Source: a virus
Direction: 5' to 3' (one strand)
Length of the DNA stretch: 64,000 nucleotides
Virus record (IMG/VR): IMGVR_UViG_3300024264_001555
Coordinates: 21,248-85,247 of that record
Shown here: positions 26,145-34,409 of the stretch, piece after piece
Layout: each line of letters starts with the position of its first letter
Numbering within the stretch: the stretch's first letter is position 1
The notes under the pieces: model-generated
The model's input: the letters and a program-made list of their open reading frames with translations, nothing else
Databases searched by the model: none
What the model was told of the DNA's origin: nothing
Program-made: the position numbers and the translations under genes

Positions 26145-27173
26145 TTATGTATCTTGGAATTCAGTCGCGACGGCGTCTGACGGAGTTGGAACTGTTACTA
26201 CACCAGTTGGACGTTTTAAGTGCAGGCCTGCGCCCATTGATCCGCCGCTAACAAGCACACGTTCGTCAAAATTTGGATTGCCTTCTGCAAAGTCGTTAAA
26301 GTCAACTCTAAAACGTATAACATTGGTGCCTACACGCTTTGCTCGAACTTGTACATAGTTAGTCGAATATGCACCTGATCCAAATTTTCTAAAGATAATA
26401 TTATAAGATGTTGTTAACTGGTAATTTCCAAAAGCACTGTCAATGCCGCCACCATTTACATCTGTTGACCCGTCACGAGCTAATCCTGAGTTTGCTGTTG
26501 TATTGTTTTTACCAAATACAACGGTAACATTACTAAGCATAGAATTCCAGTCAATATCCTTTGTAGTATTAGAATTACCAAAAAAAGTTATCCTAACATC
26601 GCCACCGGCGTTAAAAAAATGTCTACGATGATCGGCCGCAGTTGCTGTGGTTCTTCCGGAAGTATTTGTTGTTGCATATCCGCCTTCAAAAATAACATCT
26701 AGTTCACTCCAAATGTTATCATCAGGATCTCCGTCGCCTCCCCAGGCAGTAAATCTAGTACTAGAAGTAAGAGTTCTTACATCGTCAATAGTAAATCCAA
26801 CTGAACTATCAGCAGAAGCTTCAATGTTTGTTATTCCTGCTAATAAGTCATTAAACCCTCTAGATGTGTCAGTTAGACTAGTTGGAGAATTACCTGAAGC
26901 ATTTGCACCTATGATTTTGCCTGCAGAATTAAATGAAGATGAAACTCCGGAAATTCCTTGATGGCTAGCACAAGTATTAATATCAACTGCTAATTTAGAA
27001 GTGTGATCATGATCGATAAGTTCGTCGTTTGTACTTACATTTCGATATGATTCATAACTAGGAACAATTTGTCCATAGCCGTTTTGTCCACTACCATCGC
27101 CGAGAACTGTTAGTACTCGTCCAAGAGCACCTGTATAATGGCTAGCCTGGACTGTATTACCCGTAGCTACCAT
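26145..27173 (-). CDS. Virion surface/tail fibre-like protein, paralogue of the 306-residue neighbour
   Basis: 342 residues, rich in Gly, Ser, Thr and Asn, without Cys-rich or enzymatic motifs, as is usual for phage fibres. The N-terminal VLGDGSGQNGYGQIVPSYES and DINTCASHQGIS, the central DHRRHFFNAGGDVRI and the end LKRPTGVVTVPTPSD align with LLGGGSGQSGYGQVPNS, DINRISIHQTGS, DHRRAFFNSGGQIYI and LRPSGEYVSVPLPS of the next gene. So the two are tandem paralogues that have diverged. It is probably an outer tail or fibre protein. The receptor cannot be predicted. Confidence 0.65.
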   Translation of the reverse strand: MVATGNTVQASHYTGALGRVLTVLGDGSGQNGYGQIVPSYESYRNVSTNDELIDHDHTSKLAVDINTCASHQGISGVSSSFNSAGKIIGANASGNSPTSLTDTSRGFNDLLAGITNIEASADSSVGFTIDDVRTLTSSTRFTAWGGDGDPDDNIWSELDVIFEGGYATTNTSGRTTATAADHRRHFFNAGGDVRITFFGNSNTTKDIDWNSMLSNVTVVFGKNNTTANSGLARDGSTDVNGGGIDSAFGNYQLTTSYNIIFRKFGSGAYSTNYVQVRAKRVGTNVIRFRVDFNDFAEGNPNFDERVLVSGGSMGAGLHLKRPTGVVTVPTPSDAVATEFQDT

Positions 27174-27176
27174 GTA

Positions 27177-28097
27177 TTAGTCTCCTAATTCTAGACTGGA
27201 CTGTACGGAATAACTTGGCAACGGAACACTAACATACTCGCCCGATGGACGTAATGCTTGTATTCTACTTACTACAGTTCCAGCAATTTCTTCGTCAATA
27301 GTTGGATCACCTTGATCTTGATCTTGGAATTGAATTGTAAATTGGATTGCGCTTTGGCTTACTTCTTTACCAAAGATGTAATATCTATTTTCTGAATAAG
27401 AGTCTAATTGTCCAGTTCTTTCAAATAATGTTACTAAGCCTGCTGTTAATTGAAAGTTTCCAACTGGCCCGTCATCGTTCGGAAACAACGTTCCGCCTAA
27501 TCCAGTTTTGGATGTAGTATTTGCTTTAAATTGAATAACGCCCATGTTTGTTAACATAGTTTTCCAGTCATTTGATTTTGGCGTAGATGGTGATTCAATT
27601 TGCGCACTAATATAAATTTGTCCGCCACTATTAAAAAATGCACGTCTATGATCAGTATCAGTAAATGTTAATGTAAAACTGTGCGAAAGTTGTCCTTGCC
27701 ACGGAGAAAATCTTGAATCTGTAGCAATAGTTTCAATACTAACTTGTGTTCCGTCTACAACTAATGGATCTGTTTCAAGTTCGGCTATTTTTGCAATATA
27801 TTGCTTCCAGCCGTCACGGTCTCCTACTGTTTCTTCATCTGCTCTAATTTTTGAACTCTGTGTAACTGGACTTAGATCAGTTATGCTACCAGTCTGGTGT
27901 ATTGATATTCTATTAATATCAAGTAATAGTTTGTTTAAGTCGCTGGCGTATACAACACTTTGAGGAGGAACTGGAGAACTGTTAGGAACCTGCCCATATC
28001 CTGACTGACCGCTGCCTCCGCCCAAAAGTCTTTCAACTCTATTTTGTAGAGTGTTAAAGTTTGCTGCGGTTATCCTTGTTTCGAATTCAACTGCCAT
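27177..28097 (-). CDS. Virion surface/tail fibre-like protein
   Basis: 306 residues, predicted beta-rich. It has the GGGSGQSGYGQV opening, DHRRAFFNSGGQIYISAQIESP in the middle and an ALRPSGEYVSVPLPSYS ending that it shares with the following gene. A TATAAATA octamer lies 27-34 bases before its start, so late expression is likely. It is in a block of fibre genes, which is the main reason for the call; direct function is not shown. Confidence 0.65.
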   Translation of the reverse strand: MAVEFETRITAANFNTLQNRVERLLGGGSGQSGYGQVPNSSPVPPQSVVYASDLNKLLLDINRISIHQTGSITDLSPVTQSSKIRADEETVGDRDGWKQYIAKIAELETDPLVVDGTQVSIETIATDSRFSPWQGQLSHSFTLTFTDTDHRRAFFNSGGQIYISAQIESPSTPKSNDWKTMLTNMGVIQFKANTTSKTGLGGTLFPNDDGPVGNFQLTAGLVTLFERTGQLDSYSENRYYIFGKEVSQSAIQFTIQFQDQDQGDPTIDEEIAGTVVSRIQALRPSGEYVSVPLPSYSVQSSLELGD

Positions 28098-28123
28098 TTA
28101 CATTTCCTATTATATACTAGTTT

Positions 28124-28131
28124 TATTTATA
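28124..28131 (-). promoter_or_regulatory. Late promoter octamer TATAAATA
   Basis: The minus strand reads TATAAATA, the exact T4 late-promoter -10 element, 27-34 bases upstream of the start at 28097. It overlaps the stop codon of the preceding fibre gene. gp55, the sigma factor that recognises this element in T4, has a candidate gene at 59475-60323. Confidence 0.6.
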
Positions 28132-29674
28132 CTTTAAGTACGCACTCGACTAATTTTTCTTCTACAGATTCATTAGTTTCTAATGCAACACCAACTAGTG
28201 ATCCGCCATTAATATTAGTGCTAGCATAACCATTGTCATCGACATAAACAGCAGCGCCTTTAACAACTGCACCAACTATACGAACAGGCACACGCCCTTT
28301 AAGTGCAATGTATTGTCCTTCTGCTCCAGCGTTCATTTTAAGAGCAGGTTCTGTTGAAACTACTCCTATTGCAATATTTCCTCTTGTTGCAGCGTCAACT
28401 TCGTGATCTTCGTGTACACAAACACTTACAACTGTTCCTGGGGAAAGTTCATGCGGAGTTGAATACTTTTCTGCAAGATCAGCATACCAAGCTTCAGTAG
28501 CAATACCTTGGAATTTATTAGCAAATATGTCTCCGTTTTCGTCTCTTACAGGAATAGTATTAGCAGCAGTTTGTTCTGAAGGTAATAGTGCATCTCCGTT
28601 TGCCATTGTTCCGCCATTGACTGGATCATCAATTGGAGTTTTATAAGTTGCGCCAGGTTTTAGTAAGCCGCTAGTTACTTGGCTTAAGCCTTTTATTGTT
28701 CTAGCATATACATCAGGCCATCTGTATTCTTCTGTACCTAAACTTGTAGCTGCAACTGTAGTAGTTCCTGGAACAAATCCTGGAGTTAGTGCATTATAAA
28801 ATATTCTTGCAGGGTTTAATACATTACCAAACAAGTCTTTGGCACGGATTATAATCTGATTGCCGTTATCGTTTGAAATTACACCTTGGTTATCACCTTC
28901 TACTGACAAAGTAAAGTTTGCAGTTTCGCCTATTTGTATGCCAGATGTTCCAAATTGTGCAAGTCCTGTAAACGATGCATTATTAGACTGTACGTAATTA
29001 TCTGATGAAATGCCGCCTAATTTTTCTGCATTTGATGCAGTACCATGAAGTCTAAATGCTCCACTAGTAACGCCGCCTGCGCTATTAATAGTATTTTTAA
29101 GGGTTAGACCTGGACGTATTCTGTCAAATCCAGGAATATCACTATCTACATCGCTAGTATCAATTGTAAAGTCTTGTGAACTAAATGTTAATACTGTTTC
29201 GTCGTTTACAACTGCGGTAATAACATTTTTACTATTTCCTAGTGTATCGCGAAGTGAACGGCTTACAATCTGTGTTTGGCCTGAGCCTGCACTTTGGGGT
29301 CCGATAAGTACAAAGTCGCCGCCATTAAATGTATAAAGTTGTTCATTTCCTGTATCCCACCAAAAATCACCTTGTTTTAATCCTGTTGGAACTGTAGAAC
29401 TAACTTCTGCGCCACCTGTTGTGCGCCATTTTAGCCCGTCATAAAATTTTAATTTTGAATTACTCGAGTCAAACCAAATTTGGCCTGCTACTTTTCTCGG
29501 AGGCTCAACTTGTCCTGCAAAGTTCTCTAGCAAAAATACAAAATTTTCGTTTTGTATTTCACCATAACCTGCATAGTTTTTACCTACAAGTTTTAAATCT
29601 GTAGTTTGGTCAATAGTACCATCTTCAATCTTCCAAGATCGACTATTACTGTATGTATCAATTGTATATGCCAT
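28127..29674 (-). CDS. Tail fibre-like virion protein with GRVPV C-terminal domain
   Basis: 515 residues. The first ~150 residues (GKNYAGYGEIQNENFVFLLENF, then GQIWFDSSNSKLKFYDG and DGDFWWDTGNEQLY-type units) are shared with the two larger proteins upstream. That marks a common attachment module with diverged distal parts. The C-terminus has ADLAEKYSTPHELSPGTVVSVC, GVVSTEPALKMN and LKGRVPVRIVGAVVKGAAVYV, a domain found at the ends of many phage fibre or appendage proteins. Late expression is suggested by the GATAAATA element upstream. Receptor unknown. Confidence 0.72.
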   Translation of the reverse strand: MAYTIDTYSNSRSWKIEDGTIDQTTDLKLVGKNYAGYGEIQNENFVFLLENFAGQVEPPRKVAGQIWFDSSNSKLKFYDGLKWRTTGGAEVSSTVPTGLKQGDFWWDTGNEQLYTFNGGDFVLIGPQSAGSGQTQIVSRSLRDTLGNSKNVITAVVNDETVLTFSSQDFTIDTSDVDSDIPGFDRIRPGLTLKNTINSAGGVTSGAFRLHGTASNAEKLGGISSDNYVQSNNASFTGLAQFGTSGIQIGETANFTLSVEGDNQGVISNDNGNQIIIRAKDLFGNVLNPARIFYNALTPGFVPGTTTVAATSLGTEEYRWPDVYARTIKGLSQVTSGLLKPGATYKTPIDDPVNGGTMANGDALLPSEQTAANTIPVRDENGDIFANKFQGIATEAWYADLAEKYSTPHELSPGTVVSVCVHEDHEVDAATRGNIAIGVVSTEPALKMNAGAEGQYIALKGRVPVRIVGAVVKGAAVYVDDNGYASTNINGGSLVGVALETNESVEEKLVECVLKV

Positions 29675-29698
29675 TTATAAACCCCTATTGCGACATTG

Positions 29699-29706
29699 TA
29701 TTTATC
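29699..29706 (-). promoter_or_regulatory. Late-type promoter octamer GATAAATA
   Basis: The minus strand reads GATAAATA 25-32 bases before the fibre start at 29674, one base from TATAAATA. NATAAATA variants have been proposed as late promoters in cyanomyoviruses. The position, just past the stop of the preceding gene and before a new structural gene, supports function. Confidence 0.5.
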
Positions 29707-29710
29707 TGTT

Positions 29711-31672
29711 TCACGGAAGTACGTTGGTACGGAGCCACGTCCATGCATTTGTTTGTACTTCAAATTCCATTATTGCCCTATCCGGAATAAATCCTGCTGT
29801 AGCAGATACTGGTAAGAACTCAATATCTTGTACTACTGATTCGTCACTTAGATTTCCATCCTTGTCTACAGCAATATAAGATTTACGAACAGCACTAATT
29901 TGAGGACCGCCCGGATTATCCGGATCATCAACTAATTGATCAACGTCAATGTTTGTAACTGTAGTATTAACATAGTTTGTACAATAAACCTTAGCAAAGG
30001 TACCTTCTTCTTTATCAGCAGCACTATAAAGTTGTTCTAATATTGCTTTAACGTTATTGTACGGTCCGTTGGCAGCAAAGTTTGATTCAGGATCTGCATA
30101 ACCTGTTACATCTAGAGATGTAACTAATGGCTCTGCTTTTATTTCTGCATCTACATACTGCTTAGTAACTACTGCACTGTCTGTAGTTTCTGTAAGAGTA
30201 TCTCTTGCAGCTACCCGTGGACTTATTGGCGTTGATACACCCGTAATTAATTTGTTGTTAACTGTAATAGTACCATTAGATACTATGCTTAGAGGACTTG
30301 TTGTAGTCATTGTAGAATTTAAAAAGTTAAATTGATCTACATTTAAGTATTGTAATGTACCAACACGTATTAATCCGTCTGCATATAAAACAGAATTATG
30401 TAATCTGTCATCAGATAGTTTTGTTATGTTGTTAATTTTATAAGCTAAACCTGTTTCTAAATCAAAGTTTTGATCAACAGTCCAGTTTTGAGTAGTGTTT
30501 GACCAATATATTGTTTTATCGCCGTCGGTTGATTTTAAAGTAACACCACCTAAATCTGCAACAGTGTCGTTGCCTGCTGGAAGTCCCGCAGCGTCTATTG
30601 ATAATTCAATGTTTTTGTCTTCAACTTGTAATGTTTCTGTTTGAAGAAAAGTACTATCACCCTTTACAGTTAAGTTTCCGTCAACTGTTAGCTCTCCACT
30701 TATTCTAGCATCGGTATTAACGTCAAATCCAAATGCTGGAGTATTTGTAAGAATACCTACACGCTTTACCGCAGATTTAACATAAAATACATTATCATAG
30801 TTACTACCACGTTTTGTTCGAATAACAAAATCTTTATTACCTTGCTGTGACTCGAGCGTAGTAATATCGCCAGTGTCTACACGTAATGCAGCATAAACAT
30901 TATCGTTTTTACCAACGGTTAGTCCACGCTCGTCTTTAACTGCAAGAGATCCACTTGTGCTAGTGTCACTGTCAGTTTTCATAAAGTTAGCATCTGTAAA
31001 TGCTTCGCCGCCAGCACTAATCAATGACTGTGTACTCTTTGCAGTACCCTGCCATACAAAATCAGCACTAACAGGATTAAATCCTGTTTTAATCAATTGT
31101 CTTTTAGGAATATTTGTATCATCAATATCTATTGGGAATCCAGTAATGTTAAGCGACGGTCTAAATTCTGTTCTAGAATATATTCCTGTTAACAATCCAC
31201 CTATGTACATATATAAAACTGTTTGGTCTTGGCCTGTTTCGTCAATAATAGTTGCAGCTTCTACAATTGTTTTGCCCTGTTGCGCACTGTACTGCGGGCC
31301 AACTAATACAATATCTTCGCCGTCGTAAAAGTAAAGTTTATTATTGAAACTATCAATCCAAATGTCACCTGTTACAAGATTAGGCTGTGTCTGACTGACT
31401 AATGCTCCAGATGCTGTCTTAAATGTTTCTCCTGTATATACCTTTAATCTTTCTTCAGCAGTATCATACCATAATTGTCCTACAAGAGGAGCTCCTGGAG
31501 CACTTGACTTGGCAAAGTTTTCCATGACTTTGACAAAATTTTCATTAACTAATTCGCCAAACCCTTTATAATTACGTCCTATAAGAGTTATATCAGTTGA
31601 CGTAGTGTCAATTTGTCCATCTACTAGATCTACTAACAATTCTCCATTTGTTTTGTTAATTTTATAACTCAT
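29711..31672 (-). CDS. Tail fibre-like virion protein
   Basis: 653 residues. N-terminal GRNYKGFGELVNENFVKVMENFA, GQLWYDTAEERLKVYTG and GDIWIDSFNNKLYFYDG reproduce the module of its two neighbours. The middle has TVDGNLTVKGDSTFLQTETLQVEDKNIEL, a beta-helical or trimeric stalk pattern (ISGELTVDGNLTVKG) seen in phage fibres. The C-terminus (FIPDRAIMEFEVQTNAWTWL) is unique to this one. Start ATG overlaps the stop of the upstream gene by one base. It is likely a stalk or side fibre. Confidence 0.7.
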   Translation of the reverse strand: MSYKINKTNGELLVDLVDGQIDTTSTDITLIGRNYKGFGELVNENFVKVMENFAKSSAPGAPLVGQLWYDTAEERLKVYTGETFKTASGALVSQTQPNLVTGDIWIDSFNNKLYFYDGEDIVLVGPQYSAQQGKTIVEAATIIDETGQDQTVLYMYIGGLLTGIYSRTEFRPSLNITGFPIDIDDTNIPKRQLIKTGFNPVSADFVWQGTAKSTQSLISAGGEAFTDANFMKTDSDTSTSGSLAVKDERGLTVGKNDNVYAALRVDTGDITTLESQQGNKDFVIRTKRGSNYDNVFYVKSAVKRVGILTNTPAFGFDVNTDARISGELTVDGNLTVKGDSTFLQTETLQVEDKNIELSIDAAGLPAGNDTVADLGGVTLKSTDGDKTIYWSNTTQNWTVDQNFDLETGLAYKINNITKLSDDRLHNSVLYADGLIRVGTLQYLNVDQFNFLNSTMTTTSPLSIVSNGTITVNNKLITGVSTPISPRVAARDTLTETTDSAVVTKQYVDAEIKAEPLVTSLDVTGYADPESNFAANGPYNNVKAILEQLYSAADKEEGTFAKVYCTNYVNTTVTNIDVDQLVDDPDNPGGPQISAVRKSYIAVDKDGNLSDESVVQDIEFLPVSATAGFIPDRAIMEFEVQTNAWTWLRTNVLP

Positions 31673-33765
31673 TATTCTCTTCCGCCGTAAATAATATAAT
31701 TTATTGTCACTGTCGGTGGCATAATATTAAGTGGCGCAGTATCTGCTCCTCTTCTATCTTGTATGCCGCCTGAATTAGGTATACGCTGTGCATTACCATC
31801 GCCTACACCAGAAGTTTCTTCTGCTACTCCGTCAACTGTTGTGTCTCGACGATCTTGATATGCATAGTATTGGTTATTACTTCCGTCTTGCATATCGTGT
31901 TGGTGATCAGGAATTTGCGCTATGTTAAGAGTTTTGCTTTCTGCGCCGTCTCTGGCGCCTACAACATCTGCAGAATTAGCTTGCACAGTGTTTGAACTTG
32001 TGCCACCCATATTGTCTGCACCTAATGGCATTCTTCCTCGTAAATCAGGTATTGCAAAATAATTGTTTTGTACTTGAGATTCAGATTTAAAATTATAACC
32101 AATTGCTGAAAACAACGCTTGCCATTCGTCTTTGTTAATCTCTCTACCATCGCATAACAGCCATCCTGTAGGAGCTACATTTCCACCGTAAGGAAGAATT
32201 ATCCCTGGAGGGTTTCTTGGTATTGTTTTTAATAAATCACTTTTAGTAACATGTTTTAGTCCCGGACTGTCGCCTTCTTGATCGTCAAATAGTAGCAAAT
32301 CGTTGCTAGCAACATCAAATTCTTGTGTTTTGCCCGAAATAAACTGGTTTGATATTTCAGTTCGAAACTTTTTCTGTAACGGCTGTTCTCCCACCGCCAG
32401 CGGCTCTCCGTCAACGTTTTGACCATTGTTAAAATTAGGATCTTGATAACTGCCGTCAAACTCAACAGGAACAACTGTTGATACATCGCCTTCCATAATA
32501 AATGTAGTACGCGAGGTTAATTTATCTGTTTCCGTAGACGGACCATTTACTTTACCTGTTACTGTACCAGTAATGTCGCCAAACAGTCTGTTTGCATAAA
32601 TGTGTTTATATTGATTCTGTGAGGTGCCTATATCTCGGATACTATTGTCATCGGGTACAATTTCTCGGGTAGTAAGCAAATTACTTAACTCTGTTTCGCC
32701 GCCTACATTAAGATTTAACTTAACGGCTGTGCCGCCTCTAACAATTAACGCACCATTATTAATTGTAGTACTTTGTGTAGTTGCGTTAACATATAAATTA
32801 CCACTAGACTGTACATTACCTACTACATCTAATGCTTCTTCTGGGGCTTCTGTATTTACACCAACACGTAGATTTGAATCTACTCGTACTACTGTTCGTG
32901 TTTGATTGTTATTCCTAACACGCATGTCAATATTTGATCCGCCAATATTATGTTGAATAATACCTGCTTGCCCTTCAACACCGATTGTTAGTTCTCCGTT
33001 AACTCCATAGTTGATACCTGAGTTATTTTGAACATTAATTGGAGAATCTGTTATGCTTAACGTGTCGCCTCTAAGAAAATTTCCTGCAGGAATAACTTGA
33101 TTATTTACAATTAAGCTCTCTGCCTTTTCTGTAGTTCCAAAGAATTTAAAATTGCTAAGTCCGTCTGCATCAGTATCTCTACTAATTACGTTAAATCCAG
33201 GATTAATTACTGGAAACCCTGCAACAGTTGCTTTTGGTAAAAACGGATTATCAGATCCTGAAATTATACCTACTACTACTCCGCCTACTTCGATCCTTAA
33301 TACATTGTACAGTTCATTGTCTTGTCCTACAATTTGATCTGCTCTAGCACCAGTCGACAAACCTTCACTAAATTGTGGACCAACTAAAATCCAGCCGCCG
33401 CCTGTAAATAGATATAACTGCTGATTATCTGTATCTACCCAAAGATCACCTGTTTGTGCAAAAGCAGGTGTACCAATTGACTTTGTAATTCCGCTAGCCG
33501 GAACCCAATTTGTTCCGTTATACATAAACAGTTGCTCTTCGTCAACTGAATTATTATACCATATTTGTCCTTCTATAGGATTTGCAGGTTCTATTGTAGC
33601 AGCAAAGTTTTCTAATAGATGCAGAAAGTTTTCTGCAATAACAGCACCATAAGAAGTTGTGTTTCTTCCGGGTAGTTTTAACGTAGTTTGATCGTTAATA
33701 GTACCATCTTGTACTGTAATTGTGCCTTCTTTTGCTAGGTCAGTGTAACTAATTGTATATGACAT
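31672..33765 (-). CDS. Tail fibre protein with phage tail collar domain (gp12-like)
   Basis: 697 residues. The N-terminal module (GRNTTSYGAVIAENFLHLLENFA, GQIWYNNS...LFMYNG, GDLWVDTDNQQLYLF) is shared with the next two genes. Residues about 525-585 read GIILPYGGNVAPTGWLLCDG and IPDLRGRMPLGADNMGG, the phage tail collar domain known from T4 short tail fibre gp12 and many fibres. The C-terminal part with IPDHQHDMQDG and DTAPLNIMPPTVTINYIIYGG fits a trimeric tip. It probably contacts the host surface. Confidence 0.82.
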   Translation of the reverse strand: MSYTISYTDLAKEGTITVQDGTINDQTTLKLPGRNTTSYGAVIAENFLHLLENFAATIEPANPIEGQIWYNNSVDEEQLFMYNGTNWVPASGITKSIGTPAFAQTGDLWVDTDNQQLYLFTGGGWILVGPQFSEGLSTGARADQIVGQDNELYNVLRIEVGGVVVGIISGSDNPFLPKATVAGFPVINPGFNVISRDTDADGLSNFKFFGTTEKAESLIVNNQVIPAGNFLRGDTLSITDSPINVQNNSGINYGVNGELTIGVEGQAGIIQHNIGGSNIDMRVRNNNQTRTVVRVDSNLRVGVNTEAPEEALDVVGNVQSSGNLYVNATTQSTTINNGALIVRGGTAVKLNLNVGGETELSNLLTTREIVPDDNSIRDIGTSQNQYKHIYANRLFGDITGTVTGKVNGPSTETDKLTSRTTFIMEGDVSTVVPVEFDGSYQDPNFNNGQNVDGEPLAVGEQPLQKKFRTEISNQFISGKTQEFDVASNDLLLFDDQEGDSPGLKHVTKSDLLKTIPRNPPGIILPYGGNVAPTGWLLCDGREINKDEWQALFSAIGYNFKSESQVQNNYFAIPDLRGRMPLGADNMGGTSSNTVQANSADVVGARDGAESKTLNIAQIPDHQHDMQDGSNNQYYAYQDRRDTTVDGVAEETSGVGDGNAQRIPNSGGIQDRRGADTAPLNIMPPTVTINYIIYGGRE

Positions 33766-33768
33766 CTA

Positions 33769-34383
33769 TTACCCCTCGTTAAAACCAGTTAAACTCTGTA
33801 TTCTTACAGTATAGTCAATTTGTATAAGCCTATTTAAAGACTTTTGAACTGGATGAAAAATAACATGCGTTAATAGTCTGCTAGTACCGTCTGCAGAATA
33901 ACTTTTAAGTCCTAATTCGTCAAATACATATAAATTATCTGCGTTTGATGCTGTATCAAATGCGTCTTGCCCGTCTGGTTCACCGTAATCTAACAAACAA
34001 GTAACAAGTATGTCAGTGTAGTTAGTACCGCTAACATGACGTATTTCTGTTTTGTTACGTGCAGGGTCAATGTTGTTTACACTCCTGTCATCTACAACTT
34101 TTGTAAATGTTTGATTATATAAACTTGCATTTACTCCGGAGCTATTTGGAGTTAAGTATGTAATGACGCCTGTTGGATCTACTGACGTACCTCCATTACC
34201 AAAACTCATCTCGTTAATCCAGCCTTCGCCTGAGTTACTTAAACTCTCAGCAAGAGCAATACTCATATTTTCATAATGAATAGCGTTACGTTTGTTAATA
34301 AGAACTTCACCGCTTTCCGGGTCGTGAATCTTAATGTGTCCTTGCAACATTATTCCTTGTGTGTCTTTAAAATTATCTGCCAT
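33769..34383 (-). CDS. Virion structural protein (conserved in marine T4-like phages)
   Basis: 204 residues. LQGHIKIHDPESGEVLINKRNAIHYENMSIALA, then NEMSFGNGGTSVDPTG, are features I associate with a structural protein found next to the baseplate genes in marine myoviruses. No enzymatic motif. It lies between the giant baseplate-associated gene and the collar-domain fibre gene and has a GATAAATA late element upstream. A role at the fibre-baseplate junction is inferred from order only. Confidence 0.62.
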   Translation of the reverse strand: MADNFKDTQGIMLQGHIKIHDPESGEVLINKRNAIHYENMSIALAESLSNSGEGWINEMSFGNGGTSVDPTGVITYLTPNSSGVNASLYNQTFTKVVDDRSVNNIDPARNKTEIRHVSGTNYTDILVTCLLDYGEPDGQDAFDTASNADNLYVFDELGLKSYSADGTSRLLTHVIFHPVQKSLNRLIQIDYTVRIQSLTGFNEG

Positions 34384-34401
34384 GTAAGTTTCCTGTCATA
34401 G

Positions 34402-34409
34402 TATTTATC
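34402..34409 (-). promoter_or_regulatory. Late-type promoter octamer GATAAATA
   Basis: The minus strand has GATAAATA 19-26 bases upstream of the start at 34383 and overlapping the stop codon (TAA) of the giant gene. Its placement matches the elements at 28124-28131 and 29699-29706. Confidence 0.5.
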
